A DNA stretch of 64,000 nucleotides from Bacillus sp. E(2018) (GTDB taxonomy: Bacteria; Bacillota; Bacilli; Bacillales; Fictibacillaceae). Position numbers and translations under genes: made by a program. The notes under the pieces are model-generated. The model was not told the DNA's origin, ran no database searches, and saw nothing but the letters and a program-made list of their open reading frames with translations. Shown here in pieces: positions 33,273 through 42,960 of the stretch. Position 1 is the first letter of the stretch; each line of letters opens with the position of its first letter. The DNA is taken from positions 496,001 to 560,000 of the forward strand of contig NZ_SCOL01000001.1 in the NCBI RefSeq assembly GCF_005503015.1. The letters are read 5' to 3'.

Positions 33273-33639
33273 GAGAGGAATAATATATCCATTAGTTCTT
33301 ACGCTTTGCTTTATCCTATTAATATTCTTTAGTTACCTAACAGAAAAAGTTGCGTCAGAACGACAGTTTGTTTATATGCAGGAAGAACAACTTAGCCAAG
33401 TCCGTCTGATTCAGCAAGGTGTGGATCGTGCGCTTGTTTGGGTAGAAGATCTTGCGGTGTATCCGTCAGAACGCAGACTGAACGTTAACGAGGGACTGTT
33501 AAAGGTGGTATTCACGAAAATATCAGCTGATGAAGTGATGTTTACGATTGAAGCTATTACAACTCAACAGTCTACAAAAAAGGTAAAAGTGTATTATAAT
33601 GTAACCCAGAAAAGCGTTACAAAATGGGTGGAGGGTTAA
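33265..33639 (+). CDS. comGG: Minor competence protein ComGG
   Basis: 124 aa from ATG 33265, overlapping comGF by 8 nt; a GTG at 33244 in the same frame is less likely. One N-terminal transmembrane segment (IIYPLVLTLCFILLIFFSYL) lacks the Gly-Phe-Thr cleavage motif, as in ComGG, and is followed by a coiled-coil-prone stretch (MQEEQLSQVRLIQQGVDRAL). Identified mainly by its place at the end of the comG operon. Confidence 0.75.
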   Translation: MNERGIIYPLVLTLCFILLIFFSYLTEKVASERQFVYMQEEQLSQVRLIQQGVDRALVWVEDLAVYPSERRLNVNEGLLKVVFTKISADEVMFTIEAITTQQSTKKVKVYYNVTQKSVTKWVEG

Positions 33640-33642
33640 AAA

Positions 33643-34161
33643 ATGAACACCATATATTTAATCGGTTTCATGGGTTGTGGAAAAACATCTGTAGGAAAGC
33701 AACTTTCAAAACGTTTAGAGGTTCCTCCATATGATGTTGATTCAACAGTGGAAAAAGATCGAGGACAAACGATAAAAGAAATATTTAAGAACGAAGGGGA
33801 AGAGGCGTTTCGTAATTACGAGTCTCTTGCCATTCGTCAGCTGCCCGTACAACATGCTGTTGTTATGACGGGAGGCGGTGCGGTCGTAAGAGAAGAAAAC
33901 TTAACGTACATGAAGAACAATGGTATTGTCATCTATCTAAAGACGAGTTTTCCTGTGCTTTGGAGTAGGCTGATGACTGAGGAAGAGAGAAACAAGAGAC
34001 CTATTTTATTAACTTCTTCAAAAGAAGAGGTGCAGAAACTCTTTAACGAGAGAAGTTCACATTATGAAAAAAGTGATATCGAGATCGTCACAGATCAATT
34101 AACAACAGAAGAAGTATGCGAACAAATTTTAGACAAGCTAAGCCGTTTAAACACACGATAA
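33643..34161 (+). CDS. aroK: Shikimate kinase
   Basis: ATP-dependent phosphorylation of shikimate in the aromatic amino-acid pathway. 172 aa: Walker A GFMGCGKTSVGK at residues 7-18, shikimate-binding DVDSTVEKDRG and FRNYES, GGGAVVREEN, and the lid arginine in MTEEERNKRPIL. GGAGGG lies about 9 nt before the ATG, only 3 nt after comGG, so it may share the comG transcript. AroQ, an earlier enzyme of the pathway, is encoded 17 kb away. Confidence 0.93.
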   Translation: MNTIYLIGFMGCGKTSVGKQLSKRLEVPPYDVDSTVEKDRGQTIKEIFKNEGEEAFRNYESLAIRQLPVQHAVVMTGGGAVVREENLTYMKNNGIVIYLKTSFPVLWSRLMTEEERNKRPILLTSSKEEVQKLFNERSSHYEKSDIEIVTDQLTTEEVCEQILDKLSRLNTR

Positions 34162-34206
34162 TTGGCCAAAACTATACAGTGATTGATGTTAAAGGGAGTT
34201 TTGCCA

Positions 34207-34395
34207 ATGGCCGCAGGATCAGATGTTATCAAATTTCTTACACAAAGAGTCGTCAAATATTTGGATGAGCCAAAATCAGTAAGAAAGGAAAGGCGTATCT
34301 CGAAAAAGAATGAGCGGGAGCCTTTATTAACTTATTTATTTGGAGTTGTTCCGATGGGACTCGGTCTAGTGTTTCGAAGAAAGAGAAAAAAATAA
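34207..34395 (+). CDS. yqzE: YqzE family protein
   Basis: Sixty-two residues, strongly basic, with a helical N-terminal half (DVIKFLTQRVVKYLDEP) and a hydrophobic C-terminal stretch (LLTYLFGVVPMGLGLVF) ending RRKRKK. AAAGGGAG precedes ATG 34207; upstream ATGs in the frame are not near an SD. In B. subtilis yqzE follows the comG genes in the same order. Function unknown. Confidence 0.85.
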   Translation: MAAGSDVIKFLTQRVVKYLDEPKSVRKERRISKKNEREPLLTYLFGVVPMGLGLVFRRKRKK

Positions 34396-34410
34396 GGCTG
34401 GAAAAAGGAA

Positions 34411-34443
34411 GAGCCGGGATGCAGTTCCCGGCTCTTGTATTTT
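34411..34443 (+). terminator. Terminator after yqzE
   Basis: GAGCCGGGA (34411-34419) pairs with TCCCGGCTC (34426-34434); TTGTATTTT follows. It ends the comG-aroK-yqzE side and faces the convergent yqhG. Confidence 0.88.
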
Positions 34444-35218
34444 ATGCAAGATAGAAAAGTCCGCCATTTATGATCTCCACAATAATTTGTGGCTCATATT
34501 GCGTGCGAAGTGCTTCTTTCTCAATGTGATAGGCTTCAGGTTTCGTTAAAGAATCTTCATAAAAACTCTCTAATAGTTCTAGGTCTTCATTCCATCGTTT
34601 TTTGGCATCTTCGGCCCACGTGTGATCATCTTTATCAATGACTTCCTGAATTTTATTTTCCAATCTTTTTATCGCACTCTGAGGCTTAATAAATGGAGAG
34701 AGCGTATAACAAAAATCAGGTATTCTCTTAGTCAACAGCATCTTTTGAAGACGTTGGTGAAATTGATCTTCAATGGTACCGTTGATCAGTTGTATGCCAT
34801 ATGAGAGTACTTGATCTTTCTTCTGATCACATTGATACGTAACTTTAACGTTTAAGCATAGCCATGGTTGCAGGGGAACCTGTGCTCCTTGTTGAGGAAC
34901 AGATTCATACAGCCGAATGAATGAAGCGAGCTTCTTCGTAGAACCAAAAATCTGATGAAGTCTCGGCGAACCAAAGTGAATAAATTCACCTTTTCCATCA
35001 GGAGCTTGCTGTTGACCTGTTACTAAAGTCAACGTCATCGGATTCGGAATACCTCCGGTTTTTTCGAGATAGTGCCAGTAGAACGGACGATTCATTAAAA
35101 CTTTATCAAGTTCTGTTGTCAATTGAACTTTCATATAACTAAAGTTTTTCTCTTGAATTCTGCATTCGTTCGCATCAAAGTATCGCTCAAGAAAGCGATG
35201 TATCTCGTGCTGCTGCAT
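34442..35218 (-). CDS. yqhG: YqhG family protein
   Basis: 258 aa, cytoplasmic, no catalytic motif recognised; N terminus MQQHEIHRFLERYF and NRPFYWHYLEKTGGIPNPM are conserved-looking features of the Bacillus YqhG family. The ATG at 35218 has GGATGGGAAG upstream. It overlaps the end of the SNF2 helicase gene by 32 nt, so the two are co-translated, as yqhH-yqhG in B. subtilis. A role accessory to the helicase is plausible. Confidence 0.85.
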   Translation of the reverse strand: MQQHEIHRFLERYFDANECRIQEKNFSYMKVQLTTELDKVLMNRPFYWHYLEKTGGIPNPMTLTLVTGQQQAPDGKGEFIHFGSPRLHQIFGSTKKLASFIRLYESVPQQGAQVPLQPWLCLNVKVTYQCDQKKDQVLSYGIQLINGTIEDQFHQRLQKMLLTKRIPDFCYTLSPFIKPQSAIKRLENKIQEVIDKDDHTWAEDAKKRWNEDLELLESFYEDSLTKPEAYHIEKEALRTQYEPQIIVEIINGGLFYLA

Positions 35219-36884
35219 GCTCTTCCCATCCTTTCTGTTTGATTCCGCCATCAAGGTTGATCAAGGAAGCAAGATTATCCATCTTAACGCGAATCTCACC
35301 TTCACTCTCAGACGTATTCATGATGTCTGCGATATGGCGTTCGATGTTCTTGATCTCAAATTTCGTTAAGATTTCATCAAGTTCCCCAATGACACTCTCA
35401 AATAGATTGATCTTGTTATACAGCAAGTTTAAGATGTGTTCTTCAATCGTATTCTGAGTGGCAAAGTTATAGATATGAACATCCCCTTGCTGTCCGATAC
35501 GGTGAATACGTCCGATCCGCTGCTCGATCCTCATCGGGTTCCATGGTAGGTCGTAGTTAATGATATGTTGGCAGAATTGGAGGTTTATTCCTTCACCACC
35601 AGCTTCCGTTGCGATCAATACTTGTGCTCGCGTTCTGAAGAGGTGAGTCATCCAATCCTTTTTACTGCGTTTGAATCCGCCTCTAAACGGTACAGAAGAG
35701 ATGCCATGCTGCTGTAAAAACCATTGTAAATACAATTGAGTCGCACGATATTCTGTAAAAATGATGACCTTAGAATTGATCGATTGAATCAGTTCTAACG
35801 CTTTTAGAGCTTTAGAGTTTTGATCCACGAGTTCAATTTTTTTCATTAACTCTAAGACTCTTTGTTCCATTAAAGAGTTGGAAACATCTTTTTGAAGCAT
35901 ATTTTTTAATGTTAGAAAAACGGCTTCACGCGAACTGCATGCTTCTCGCTGCAATGTCACGATCGAAAACTTACTTCGGTCAAAGTAAGAATCTTTTTTT
36001 AGTTGAGAGATTTCATCATATAGGTCTCGTTCGGTTTTTGATAATGTAATAGGAATGGTTTGAACAAGACGTTTTGGCCATTTCAGCCCAGTCTCTTCTC
36101 TTCGGTTACGTACCATCACCTTATTTACGAGCTGCTTCAGCTTTTCTTCATTTTTAAGTGAATATTTATCTTCTTTATAATCTTTGTCAAAGTTCTCTCG
36201 GTTTCCTAGATGGCCAGGCTTTAACAGAGATACAAGATTAAAAATCTCCTCAACTCTGTTTTGCACCGGAGTAGCTGTTAATAGTAAACAGAATTTCTTT
36301 TTTAATAACTGTACAAATTCATAGTTTTTCGTTTTCTTGTTCTTTAACTTGTGTGCTTCATCGATAATAACAAGATCATAGTCTTGATTAAGAACAATGT
36401 CTCGGTGTGGTGCGCGTTTAGCCGTATCAATAGAAGAAACGACTACATCGCATTGCTCCCATACATAGGCCTTTTTCTGAGCGATTGCTGGAATAAAGAA
36501 CTTTTGATTCAACTCGTTCGTCCATTGAATAACGAGTGAAGCTGGAACGAGGATCAAAATTTTCTTAGCGAGCCGTCGTATCATATACTCTTTTAGAATC
36601 AATCCTGCTTCTATCGTTTTTCCTAGCCCTACTTCATCAGCCAAGATTGCTTTTCCGTTCATCTGTTCAATAACGGTAGTCGCAACGTCCAGCTGATGAG
36701 GCAAAAAAGTCATCTGTGGGAGGTGATCTGGAGCTTGAAGGCCAAGGAAATCAGGAATTGCTAAGTGGTGTTCGGCTTCAAGAGCTAAATTATATAATTC
36801 CCAATTGGCCCAAGGTCCATCTTCTTCCACACGCTTTAAAAAGTCATCATGCCATTCTCGCTGAAACTGAACGTCGATTTTCAT
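35187..36884 (-). CDS. yqhH: SNF2-family DEAD/DEAH helicase
   Basis: 565-aa double-stranded nucleic-acid translocase of the SNF2/RapA-like group. Motif I is DEVGLGKTIEAGLI, motif II IDEAH, motif III LTATPVQN, motif VI QRIGRIHRIGQ. The C-terminal domain holds IIFTEYRAT and ATEAGGEGINLQ (motifs IV-V). RapA relatives recycle RNA polymerase. The ATG at 36884 has AAAGGAAA upstream; a 619-aa frame to 37046 would cross the gcvT promoter area. Divergent from the gcv operon. Confidence 0.92.
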   Translation of the reverse strand: MKIDVQFQREWHDDFLKRVEEDGPWANWELYNLALEAEHHLAIPDFLGLQAPDHLPQMTFLPHQLDVATTVIEQMNGKAILADEVGLGKTIEAGLILKEYMIRRLAKKILILVPASLVIQWTNELNQKFFIPAIAQKKAYVWEQCDVVVSSIDTAKRAPHRDIVLNQDYDLVIIDEAHKLKNKKTKNYEFVQLLKKKFCLLLTATPVQNRVEEIFNLVSLLKPGHLGNRENFDKDYKEDKYSLKNEEKLKQLVNKVMVRNRREETGLKWPKRLVQTIPITLSKTERDLYDEISQLKKDSYFDRSKFSIVTLQREACSSREAVFLTLKNMLQKDVSNSLMEQRVLELMKKIELVDQNSKALKALELIQSINSKVIIFTEYRATQLYLQWFLQQHGISSVPFRGGFKRSKKDWMTHLFRTRAQVLIATEAGGEGINLQFCQHIINYDLPWNPMRIEQRIGRIHRIGQQGDVHIYNFATQNTIEEHILNLLYNKINLFESVIGELDEILTKFEIKNIERHIADIMNTSESEGEIRVKMDNLASLINLDGGIKQKGWEEHAAARDTSLS

Positions 36885-36990
36885 AACGGATTTCCTTTCT
36901 TTAAAAAAGTTCGTTGCCATTCCTTTTGTAAAAATGATAGGATAATAATGTAGTAAACATAGTAATAGTATGTGCGACCTTGGACAATAA

Positions 36991-37214
36991 CATACTCGCG
37001 AATGAAAGTAAGAGGAGAGACTGCGTAAGCGGCGCCGAAGGAGCAAACAATTGTGAAACTCTCAGGCAAAAAGACTCTTGCTAGACGCATCTCTGGAGAG
37101 TGCTTTTTTAATAGATGAAAGCCACCAACGAAGAAACTCAAAAGATTTTTTGAGAAACTTACAGGTTGCAGGACAGAGGATCCTATTTTTAAGGGGTCTT
37201 TCTGTCCTTTTTTT
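36991..37214 (+). ncRNA. Tandem glycine riboswitch with terminator
   Basis: Leader of gcvT. Aptamer 1 (about 37010-37103) has the conserved GGAGAGACUGC, GCGCCGAAGGAGCAA, AACUCUCAGGCAAAA and CUCUGGAGAG elements; the GCGAAUGA linker typical of the 5' flank precedes it (36998-37005). Aptamer 2 (about 37104-37172) is shorter: CCACCAACGAAG, GAAACUUACAGG. The platform is a GGACAGA...UCUGUCC hairpin (37171-37207) with T7. As in B. subtilis, glycine should favour read-through into the glycine cleavage genes. Confidence 0.95.
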
Positions 37215-37262
37215 GTCCAGAAAAGTCCGAAAATTTTTAAGTATGAAAAAGGAGGAGTTCAC

Positions 37263-38363
37263 ATGGCTACATTGTTACGAACACCGTTATTTGAGACATA
37301 TAAAGAACACGGTGGAAAAGTAATTGATTTTGGTGGTTGGGAGTTGCCTGTTCAGTTCTCAAGTATTAAAGAGGAACATGAAGCGGTTAGAACGAAAGCT
37401 GGTTTATTTGATGTCTCTCACATGGGAGAATTTGATGTTCGAGGACCTAATGCCCTGTCGTTTCTGCAATATACAATGACCAATGATGTTTCGAAACTTC
37501 AAAACGGCCAAGCACAATATACGGCTATGTGCTATGAAAACGGTGGTACAGTAGATGACCTTTTAATCTATAAAAGAGATGAAAACGATTACTTACTCGT
37601 TGTGAATGCCTCAAATATTGAAAAAGATTTCGAATGGCTTATGAGCAAGAAGCCTGAAGGTGTAGAACTTGTGAATGTGTCTCCTGAATATGCGCAGCTT
37701 GCCATTCAAGGACCAAAAGCAGAAGAGATTTTACAAAAGCTTACGGATACCAATCTTTCTGAGATCGGATTCTTCCGTTTTAAAGAAGATGTTTCACTAG
37801 CGGGAATATCTGCTCTTGTGTCTCGAACAGGCTACACAGGAGAAGATGGCTTTGAGATCTACTTAAAGACGGAACATGCTGAAAAATTGTGGAGATCCGT
37901 TCTTGAAGCCGGCGCTGAAGATGGACTGCTTCCTGCAGGACTTGGTGCGCGTGACACGTTGCGCTTTGAAGCGAAGCTTGCTCTATACGGTCAAGAACTT
38001 ACAAAAGAAATTACTCCGATAGAAGCTGGTATCGGATTTGCAGTAAAAACAGATAAAGAAGCAAACTTTATTGGAAAAGAAATTTTAGCTGATCAAAAGA
38101 AGAACGGTGCACCACGTAAGCTAGTTGGAATTGAAATGATCGATAAAGGAATTCCACGATCACATTACGAGGTGTTTAAAGGTGATGTGAAGATCGGAGA
38201 AGTTACTACGGGAACACAATCCCCAACTTTGAAGAAAAATTTAGGACTTGCTCTTCTTGAAAAGGATTTCACTGAGCTTGGAACAGAGGTAGAAGTACAG
38301 ATTCGCCAAAAACGTTTAAAAGCAAAAGTAGTCGCTTCACCATTTTATAAACGAGGAAAATAA
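37263..38363 (+). CDS. gcvT: Glycine cleavage system T protein (aminomethyltransferase)
   Basis: Transfers the methylene group from aminomethyl-lipoyl H protein to tetrahydrofolate, releasing ammonia. 366 aa, normal length; N-terminal folate-binding [13 protein letters not shown] and [20 protein letters not shown], and [19 protein letters not shown] towards the C-terminal domain. AAAGGAGGAG precedes the ATG. First gene of gcvT-gcvPA-gcvPB under the glycine riboswitch; the H protein gene is elsewhere. Confidence 0.97.
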   Translation: MATLLRTPLFETYKEHGGKVIDFGGWELPVQFSSIKEEHEAVRTKAGLFDVSHMGEFDVRGPNALSFLQYTMTNDVSKLQNGQAQYTAMCYENGGTVDDLLIYKRDENDYLLVVNASNIEKDFEWLMSKKPEGVELVNVSPEYAQLAIQGPKAEEILQKLTDTNLSEIGFFRFKEDVSLAGISALVSRTGYTGEDGFEIYLKTEHAEKLWRSVLEAGAEDGLLPAGLGARDTLRFEAKLALYGQELTKEITPIEAGIGFAVKTDKEANFIGKEILADQKKNGAPRKLVGIEMIDKGIPRSHYEVFKGDVKIGEVTTGTQSPTLKKNLGLALLEKDFTELGTEVEVQIRQKRLKAKVVASPFYKRGK

Positions 38364-38384
38364 GACATTTAAGGGGGAGAAACC

Positions 38385-39749
38385 ATGACGTTCCGCTATT
38401 TGCCGATGACTGATCAAGACAAAAAGGAAATGCTTGAAACGATTGGAATCGAAACGACAGAAGATCTTTTTCAGGATATTCCGGAAGAAGTTCGGTTTAA
38501 AGGACGCTTACAAATCGAGGAAGCTTTGTCAGAACCTCAACTAGTTAAAGAGATGGGCCGCTTGGCAGCGTTAAACAAAAATACGAAAGACCATGCTTCG
38601 TTCTTAGGCGCTGGTGTTTATGATCATTACACACCATCAATTGTAAATCACATGCTTCTTCGTTCGGAGTTCTACACGGCATACACACCATATCAGCCTG
38701 AGATCTCTCAAGGCGAACTTCAAGCGATCTTTGAGTTCCAAACGATGATCTGTGAACTAACAGGTATGGATGTTGCGAACTCTTCCATGTACGATGGTGG
38801 AACTTCACTTGCGGAGGCTGGATTATTATCTGCAGCTCAAACGCGCAGAAAGAAAATTGTTGTATCAAAATCTGTACACCCAGAATCTCGTGCCGTTCTG
38901 CACACTTATGCAAAAGGACAGCATCTTGAAGTGGTAGAAGTGGACACAGAAGATGGTGTTACTTCATTAAATGCATTGCGTGCTGAAGTTGATGAACAAA
39001 CAGCATGTGTGATCGTTCAATATCCTAACTTCTTCGGTCAGATCGAACCTTTAAAAAAAATTGAAGAGATCGTGCATAGCGCTAAAGGAATGTTCGTTGT
39101 TTCTTCAAATCCTTTAGCACTTGGTGCACTGACTCCTCCTGGTAAATTCGGTGCGGATATCGTAGTTGGTGATGCACAGCCGTTCGGGATCGCACAAGGT
39201 TTTGGCGGACCACACTGTGGATATTTTGCCGTAACAACCAAATTGATGCGTAAAGTTCCTGGTCGTTTAGTAGGTCAGACGGTTGATGAAGATGGGAAAC
39301 GCGGATTCGTTCTTACACTTCAAGCAAGAGAACAGCATATTAGACGTGATAAAGCGACGAGTAACATCTGTTCGAACCAAGCCCTTAACGCACTTGCAGC
39401 TTCGATAGCCATGACGGCACTTGGAAAACAAGGCGTGAAAGAAGTAGCGCACCAAAATATTCAAAAAGCACATTATGCGAAAAAGGTTCTTGAGGAAAAA
39501 GGATTCAAAACAGCTTTCACAGGACCTTTCTTTAACGAGTTTGTTATTGAGTTAAAATGTACAGCTAAAGAAGTGAACGCAAAACTATTAGAATCTGGTA
39601 TCATCGGCGGTTATGATTTGGGCCTATCTTACTCAGAGCTTAAAAATCATATGCTTCTAGCAGTTACGGAAATGAGAACAAAAGAAGAGATCGATCAGCT
39701 TGCAAATGTATTGGAGGGATTAGCATGCGTACAGAACATCAGTCACTAA
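38385..39749 (+). CDS. gcvPA: Glycine decarboxylase P protein subunit 1
   Basis: N-terminal half (alpha subunit) of the split glycine dehydrogenase; 454 aa. It has the family start [30 protein letters not shown] and [19 protein letters not shown], with [11 protein letters not shown] in the second half. It lacks the PLP lysine, which is on GcvPB. The P protein decarboxylates glycine and passes the aminomethyl group to lipoylated GcvH. AAGGGGGAG precedes the ATG; overlaps gcvPB by 25 nt. Confidence 0.96.
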   Translation: MTFRYLPMTDQDKKEMLETIGIETTEDLFQDIPEEVRFKGRLQIEEALSEPQLVKEMGRLAALNKNTKDHASFLGAGVYDHYTPSIVNHMLLRSEFYTAYTPYQPEISQGELQAIFEFQTMICELTGMDVANSSMYDGGTSLAEAGLLSAAQTRRKKIVVSKSVHPESRAVLHTYAKGQHLEVVEVDTEDGVTSLNALRAEVDEQTACVIVQYPNFFGQIEPLKKIEEIVHSAKGMFVVSSNPLALGALTPPGKFGADIVVGDAQPFGIAQGFGGPHCGYFAVTTKLMRKVPGRLVGQTVDEDGKRGFVLTLQAREQHIRRDKATSNICSNQALNALAASIAMTALGKQGVKEVAHQNIQKAHYAKKVLEEKGFKTAFTGPFFNEFVIELKCTAKEVNAKLLESGIIGGYDLGLSYSELKNHMLLAVTEMRTKEEIDQLANVLEGLACVQNISH

Positions 39750-41188
39750 TTTTTGAATTGTCTAAACCAGGTCGAGTGGGGTACAGCATTCCTGAACTTG
39801 ACGTTCCAGAAGTGAATGTGGAGTCTTTTATCCCTTCCGATTATTTGCGAGCGGAAGAAGCAGATCTTCCTGAAGTTTCTGAGCTACAAATCGTTCGTCA
39901 CTACACAGCATTATCCAATCGTAACCATGGGGTGGATTCTGGCTTCTATCCACTAGGTTCATGTACGATGAAGTACAACCCGAAGATCAATGAAGATGTT
40001 GCACGTTTTCCTGGATTTGCACACATTCACCCTCTTCAAGATGAAGAGACGGTTCAAGGCGCTATGGAGATGATGTACCGCTTGCAAACATCTCTTGCTG
40101 AGATCACAGGTATGGATGAAGTGACGCTTCAACCAGCTGCTGGTGCACATGGTGAATGGACAGGTCTTATGATGATCCGTGCTTACCACGAAGCAAACGG
40201 CGATTTTAATCGTACAAAAGTAATCGTTCCTGATTCAGCCCACGGAACAAATCCTGCTTCTGCAACCGTTGCAGGTTTTGAATCGATCACGGTGAAATCT
40301 GATGAGCGCGGTCTTGTTGATCTAGAAGATTTGAAACGAGTAGTCGATCAAGATGTGGCGGCTCTTATGCTTACAAACCCGAATACGCTTGGTCTTTTTG
40401 AAGAGCATATTTTAGAAATGGCAAAAATCGTCCATGAAGCCGGTGGGAAGCTATACTATGACGGAGCGAACGCAAATGCGATATTAGGATTTGCACGACC
40501 TGGAGACATGGGCTTTGACGTTGTTCACTTGAATCTTCATAAGACATTTACCGGCCCTCACGGTGGTGGCGGACCAGGTTCTGGACCAGTTGGAGTTAAG
40601 GAAGATCTGATTCCGTTCTTGCCAAAACCAGTTCTTGTTAAAGAAGACGATCTTTATAAATTCGAATATGATCGCCCGCAGTCGATCGGACGCGTGAAGC
40701 CTTTTTACGGTAACTTCGGCATTAACGTACGTGCGTTTACGTACATCATGACGATGGGTCCAGACGGATTACATCAAGTTTCAGAGAACGCCGTGTTAAA
40801 CGCGAACTATATGATGCGCCGACTTGAGCCTCATTTCGATCTTCCGTTTACACAACACTGTAAGCACGAGTTCGTATTATCAGGACGCCGTCAGAAGAAA
40901 CTTGGCGTGAGAACGCTCGATATCGCAAAACGTCTCTTAGACTTTGGCTATCATCCGCCGACGATCTACTTCCCGTTAAGCGTAGAAGAAGCGATCATGA
41001 TCGAGCCGACAGAAACGGAATCGAAAGAAACACTCGATGAGTTTATCGAAAAGATGATTCAGATTTCAAAAGAAGCTGAAGAAACACCAGAATTGGTTCA
41101 AGAAGCTCCTCATACTACCGTTGTTAAACGACTGGATGAAGCAACAGCTGCAAGAAAGCCAATCTTAAAATATACGAAACAAGTATAA
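39725..41188 (+). CDS. gcvPB: Glycine decarboxylase P protein subunit 2
   Basis: PLP-binding half (beta subunit) of the split glycine decarboxylase, 487 aa. The PLP lysine is in [30 protein letters not shown] and [10 protein letters not shown] are further signatures. TTGGAGGG precedes ATG 39725 inside the gcvPA end. The C-terminal ~25 residues ([20 protein letters not shown]) are normal for the family. Works in the cytoplasm with GcvPA, GcvH, GcvT and lipoamide dehydrogenase. Confidence 0.97.
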   Translation: MRTEHQSLIFELSKPGRVGYSIPELDVPEVNVESFIPSDYLRAEEADLPEVSELQIVRHYTALSNRNHGVDSGFYPLGSCTMKYNPKINEDVARFPGFAHIHPLQDEETVQGAMEMMYRLQTSLAEITGMDEVTLQPAAGAHGEWTGLMMIRAYHEANGDFNRTKVIVPDSAHGTNPASATVAGFESITVKSDERGLVDLEDLKRVVDQDVAALMLTNPNTLGLFEEHILEMAKIVHEAGGKLYYDGANANAILGFARPGDMGFDVVHLNLHKTFTGPHGGGGPGSGPVGVKEDLIPFLPKPVLVKEDDLYKFEYDRPQSIGRVKPFYGNFGINVRAFTYIMTMGPDGLHQVSENAVLNANYMMRRLEPHFDLPFTQHCKHEFVLSGRRQKKLGVRTLDIAKRLLDFGYHPPTIYFPLSVEEAIMIEPTETESKETLDEFIEKMIQISKEAEETPELVQEAPHTTVVKRLDEATAARKPILKYTKQV

Positions 41189-41196
41189 ACAAAAAA

Positions 41197-41229
41197 AGCA
41201 GCTCGGGAGAATTCTCCTGAGCTGCTTTT
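41197..41229 (+). terminator. Bidirectional terminator after gcvPB
   Basis: AGCAGCTC-GGGAGAATTCTCCT-GAGCTGCT with T4 after and an A-run before; between convergent gcvPB and the rhodanese gene. Confidence 0.92.
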
Positions 41230-41234
41230 GAATG

Positions 41235-41612
41235 TTAGTTTGATTTTACACGGCCAGTCCATTTGCGGAAGCCGCCATTTAGGTGATGAAGCTGTCCATA
41301 TTTTTTCTTCTTAAGAAAATTGGCTGCACGAGCACTTCTGAACCCACTTTCACAGTATAGGTAAACAGGCTGATCGCTGCGCACTTCTTTTAATCTCTGT
41401 CTCATTTGAGAAAGAGGGATATTACGTGCTCCTAAGATATGTCCTTTTTTAAACTCTTCTGGCTCACGAACATCGATCAATTGAGCTTTTCGATATCCTG
41501 CCTTAAACTCTTCCTCGTTTAACGTAGTTAGAAACCTCTTCTGATAAAGCCCCATACCGATTACATACGCCAATAAAGCTACTACTATACCTGCTAAAAC
41601 TATCCATCCCAT
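41235..41612 (-). CDS. yqhL: Membrane-anchored rhodanese-domain protein
   Basis: 125 aa with an N-terminal transmembrane helix (GWIVLAGIVVALLAYVIGMGLY) and a cytoplasmic rhodanese domain: LIDVREPEEFKKGHI, then active-site loop YCESGFRSARA with the catalytic Cys. Sulfur transfer is expected; the acceptor is unknown. Same place as yqhL in B. subtilis, between the gcv operon and lipM. GGAGTG precedes the ATG on the minus strand. Confidence 0.9.
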   Translation of the reverse strand: MGWIVLAGIVVALLAYVIGMGLYQKRFLTTLNEEEFKAGYRKAQLIDVREPEEFKKGHILGARNIPLSQMRQRLKEVRSDQPVYLYCESGFRSARAANFLKKKKYGQLHHLNGGFRKWTGRVKSN

Positions 41613-41701
41613 AACGCTTGCACTCCTTTAAACAATCTACCACAATTATAGCGGTGTGCGGCTCTATAGGCAAAAGAAAAATCTGACTTTAAGCGATTGT
41701 T

Positions 41702-41729
41702 TTGACACACTCGCCGAATTTGGTACACT
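41702..41729 (+). promoter_or_regulatory. SigA promoter of lipM
   Basis: Perfect -35 TTGACA (41702-41707), 16-nt spacer, -10 TACACT (41724-41729), 33 nt before the lipM start codon. Confidence 0.7.
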
Positions 41730-41761
41730 AGTTACGAATGAATGGCAGGGAGACGAAAAAC

Positions 41762-42598
41762 GTGGAAAAAGAAAACTGGTATTATATCGATTCTGGAAAT
41801 TGCGAACCTGCAATTAATATGGCAATGGATGAGGCACTACTAACCTGGCACAGCGAAGGAAAGATTCCACCTGTTATCCGCTTTTACGGATGGGATCCAG
41901 CTACGCTATCTATTGGATACTTTCAAAAAGTAGAAAAAGAGATTAACCTTGATGCCGTAAAAAAATATGGACTGGGCTTTGTTAGACGCCCAACAGGAGG
42001 ACGTGGTGTTCTTCATGATCAAGAACTCACGTATAGCGTCATCGTATCTGAAGCACACAAAGATATGCCGCAAAGTGTAACCGAAGCTTATCGCGTGATC
42101 TCAGAAGGAATAAAAGAAGGATTTCAAGGTTTAGGCCTTGATGCATACTTCGCTGTTCCGAAAACAGAAGAAGAGCGTGAAGGGTTGAAAAATCCTCGAT
42201 CAGCCGTTTGTTTTGACGCTCCTTCGTGGTATGAACTAGTCGTTGAAGGTAGAAAAGTAGCAGGAAGTGCTCAAACAAGGCAAAAGGGTGTAATTCTGCA
42301 ACACGGATCGATTCTTCTAGACTTAGATGAAGACAAGCTGTTCGATCTATTTAAATATTCTAGCGACAGATTACGAGAAAGAATGCAAACAGCATTTAAG
42401 AAAAAAGCAGTAGCAGTCAACGCACTTCTAGATGTTCCTGTTACAATTGAAGACGCGAAGGTAGCCTTTAAAAAAGGCTTTGAGGACGGTTTGAACGTAA
42501 ATCTTGTACCATACACACTTACAGAAGATCAGTGGGCAGAGGTCGAACATATAGCCGAGACTCGTTATCGCAACGACGATTGGACGTTCAGGCGTTAA
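41762..42598 (+). CDS. lipM: Octanoyltransferase LipM
   Basis: Transfers octanoyl from acyl carrier protein to GcvH, the first step of lipoate assembly in bacilli. 278 aa from GTG 41762 (GGGAG 9 nt upstream), which is the B. subtilis LipM length and places the catalytic Cys exactly at residue 150 ([12 protein letters not shown]). Other motifs: [43 protein letters not shown]. Next to the gcv operon, whose GcvH partner is the acyl acceptor. Confidence 0.95.
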   Translation: MEKENWYYIDSGNCEPAINMAMDEALLTWHSEGKIPPVIRFYGWDPATLSIGYFQKVEKEINLDAVKKYGLGFVRRPTGGRGVLHDQELTYSVIVSEAHKDMPQSVTEAYRVISEGIKEGFQGLGLDAYFAVPKTEEEREGLKNPRSAVCFDAPSWYELVVEGRKVAGSAQTRQKGVILQHGSILLDLDEDKLFDLFKYSSDRLRERMQTAFKKKAVAVNALLDVPVTIEDAKVAFKKGFEDGLNVNLVPYTLTEDQWAEVEHIAETRYRNDDWTFRR

Positions 42599-42605
42599 TA
42601 GAAAA

Positions 42606-42641
42606 AAATCGAAATCTCAAAAAGAGATCTCGATTTTTTAT
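42606..42641 (+). terminator. Terminator after lipM
   Basis: ATCGAAATCTC (42608-42618) pairs with GAGATCTCGAT (42624-42634), one mismatch, followed by T6 AT5. Confidence 0.88.
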
Positions 42642-42862
42642 TTTTACTCTATAAAGATCAGAAAAAAAGATGTCAAGATATTAATTTTTTTTGGAAAAAA
42701 GCAGGAATTTTTGAAAACCAAGTGTTTGTACGGCTTTTCAAAACTACCAAATTATACAAATCTAGAATAAAGCCAATTCATTAATAAAATCATCATAAAT
42801 TTACAAGAATCAAGGAATTGCTGTAAAATCCTCATGATTTTAAGTTTGACAATTTTTTTTCT
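42642..42862. other. AT-rich intergenic stretch before nrdJ
   Basis: About 220 bp with no credible gene. Very A+T-rich; no cobalamin riboswitch elements were seen despite the B12-dependent enzyme that follows. Poly-A/T tracts (AATTTTTTTT at 42851) could bend the DNA or act as an UP element for the promoter at 42863. Confidence 0.5.
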
Positions 42863-42891
42863 TTGACATGAGGTTTACGTATATATAGTAT
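42863..42891 (+). promoter_or_regulatory. nrdJ promoter overlapped by NrdR-box-like palindrome
   Basis: TTGACA (42863-42868) with TAGTAT (42886-42891) at 17 bp or TATAGT at 15 bp. The -10 is embedded in a 16-mer at 42876-42891 whose core TATATATAGT agrees with the acaCTATATATAGTgt consensus of NrdR boxes. A second, weaker A/T repeat (ACAAGATATAGATATG) begins at 42911. Repression by NrdR is inferred. Confidence 0.45.
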
Positions 42892-42960
42892 AAGGGTAGA
42901 ACTTATACATACAAGATATAGATATGCATCCGTATGTGATTTAGATAGAGGAGGAGAAAT

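Noticed and set aside
36885..37046. Longer N terminus for the SNF2 helicase
   Set aside because: It would extend across the gcv leader; the start at 36884 has a good SD and a typical N terminus.
42599..42960. Cobalamin riboswitch before nrdJ
   Set aside because: No B12-box-like conserved element was seen and the region is nearly all A/T.
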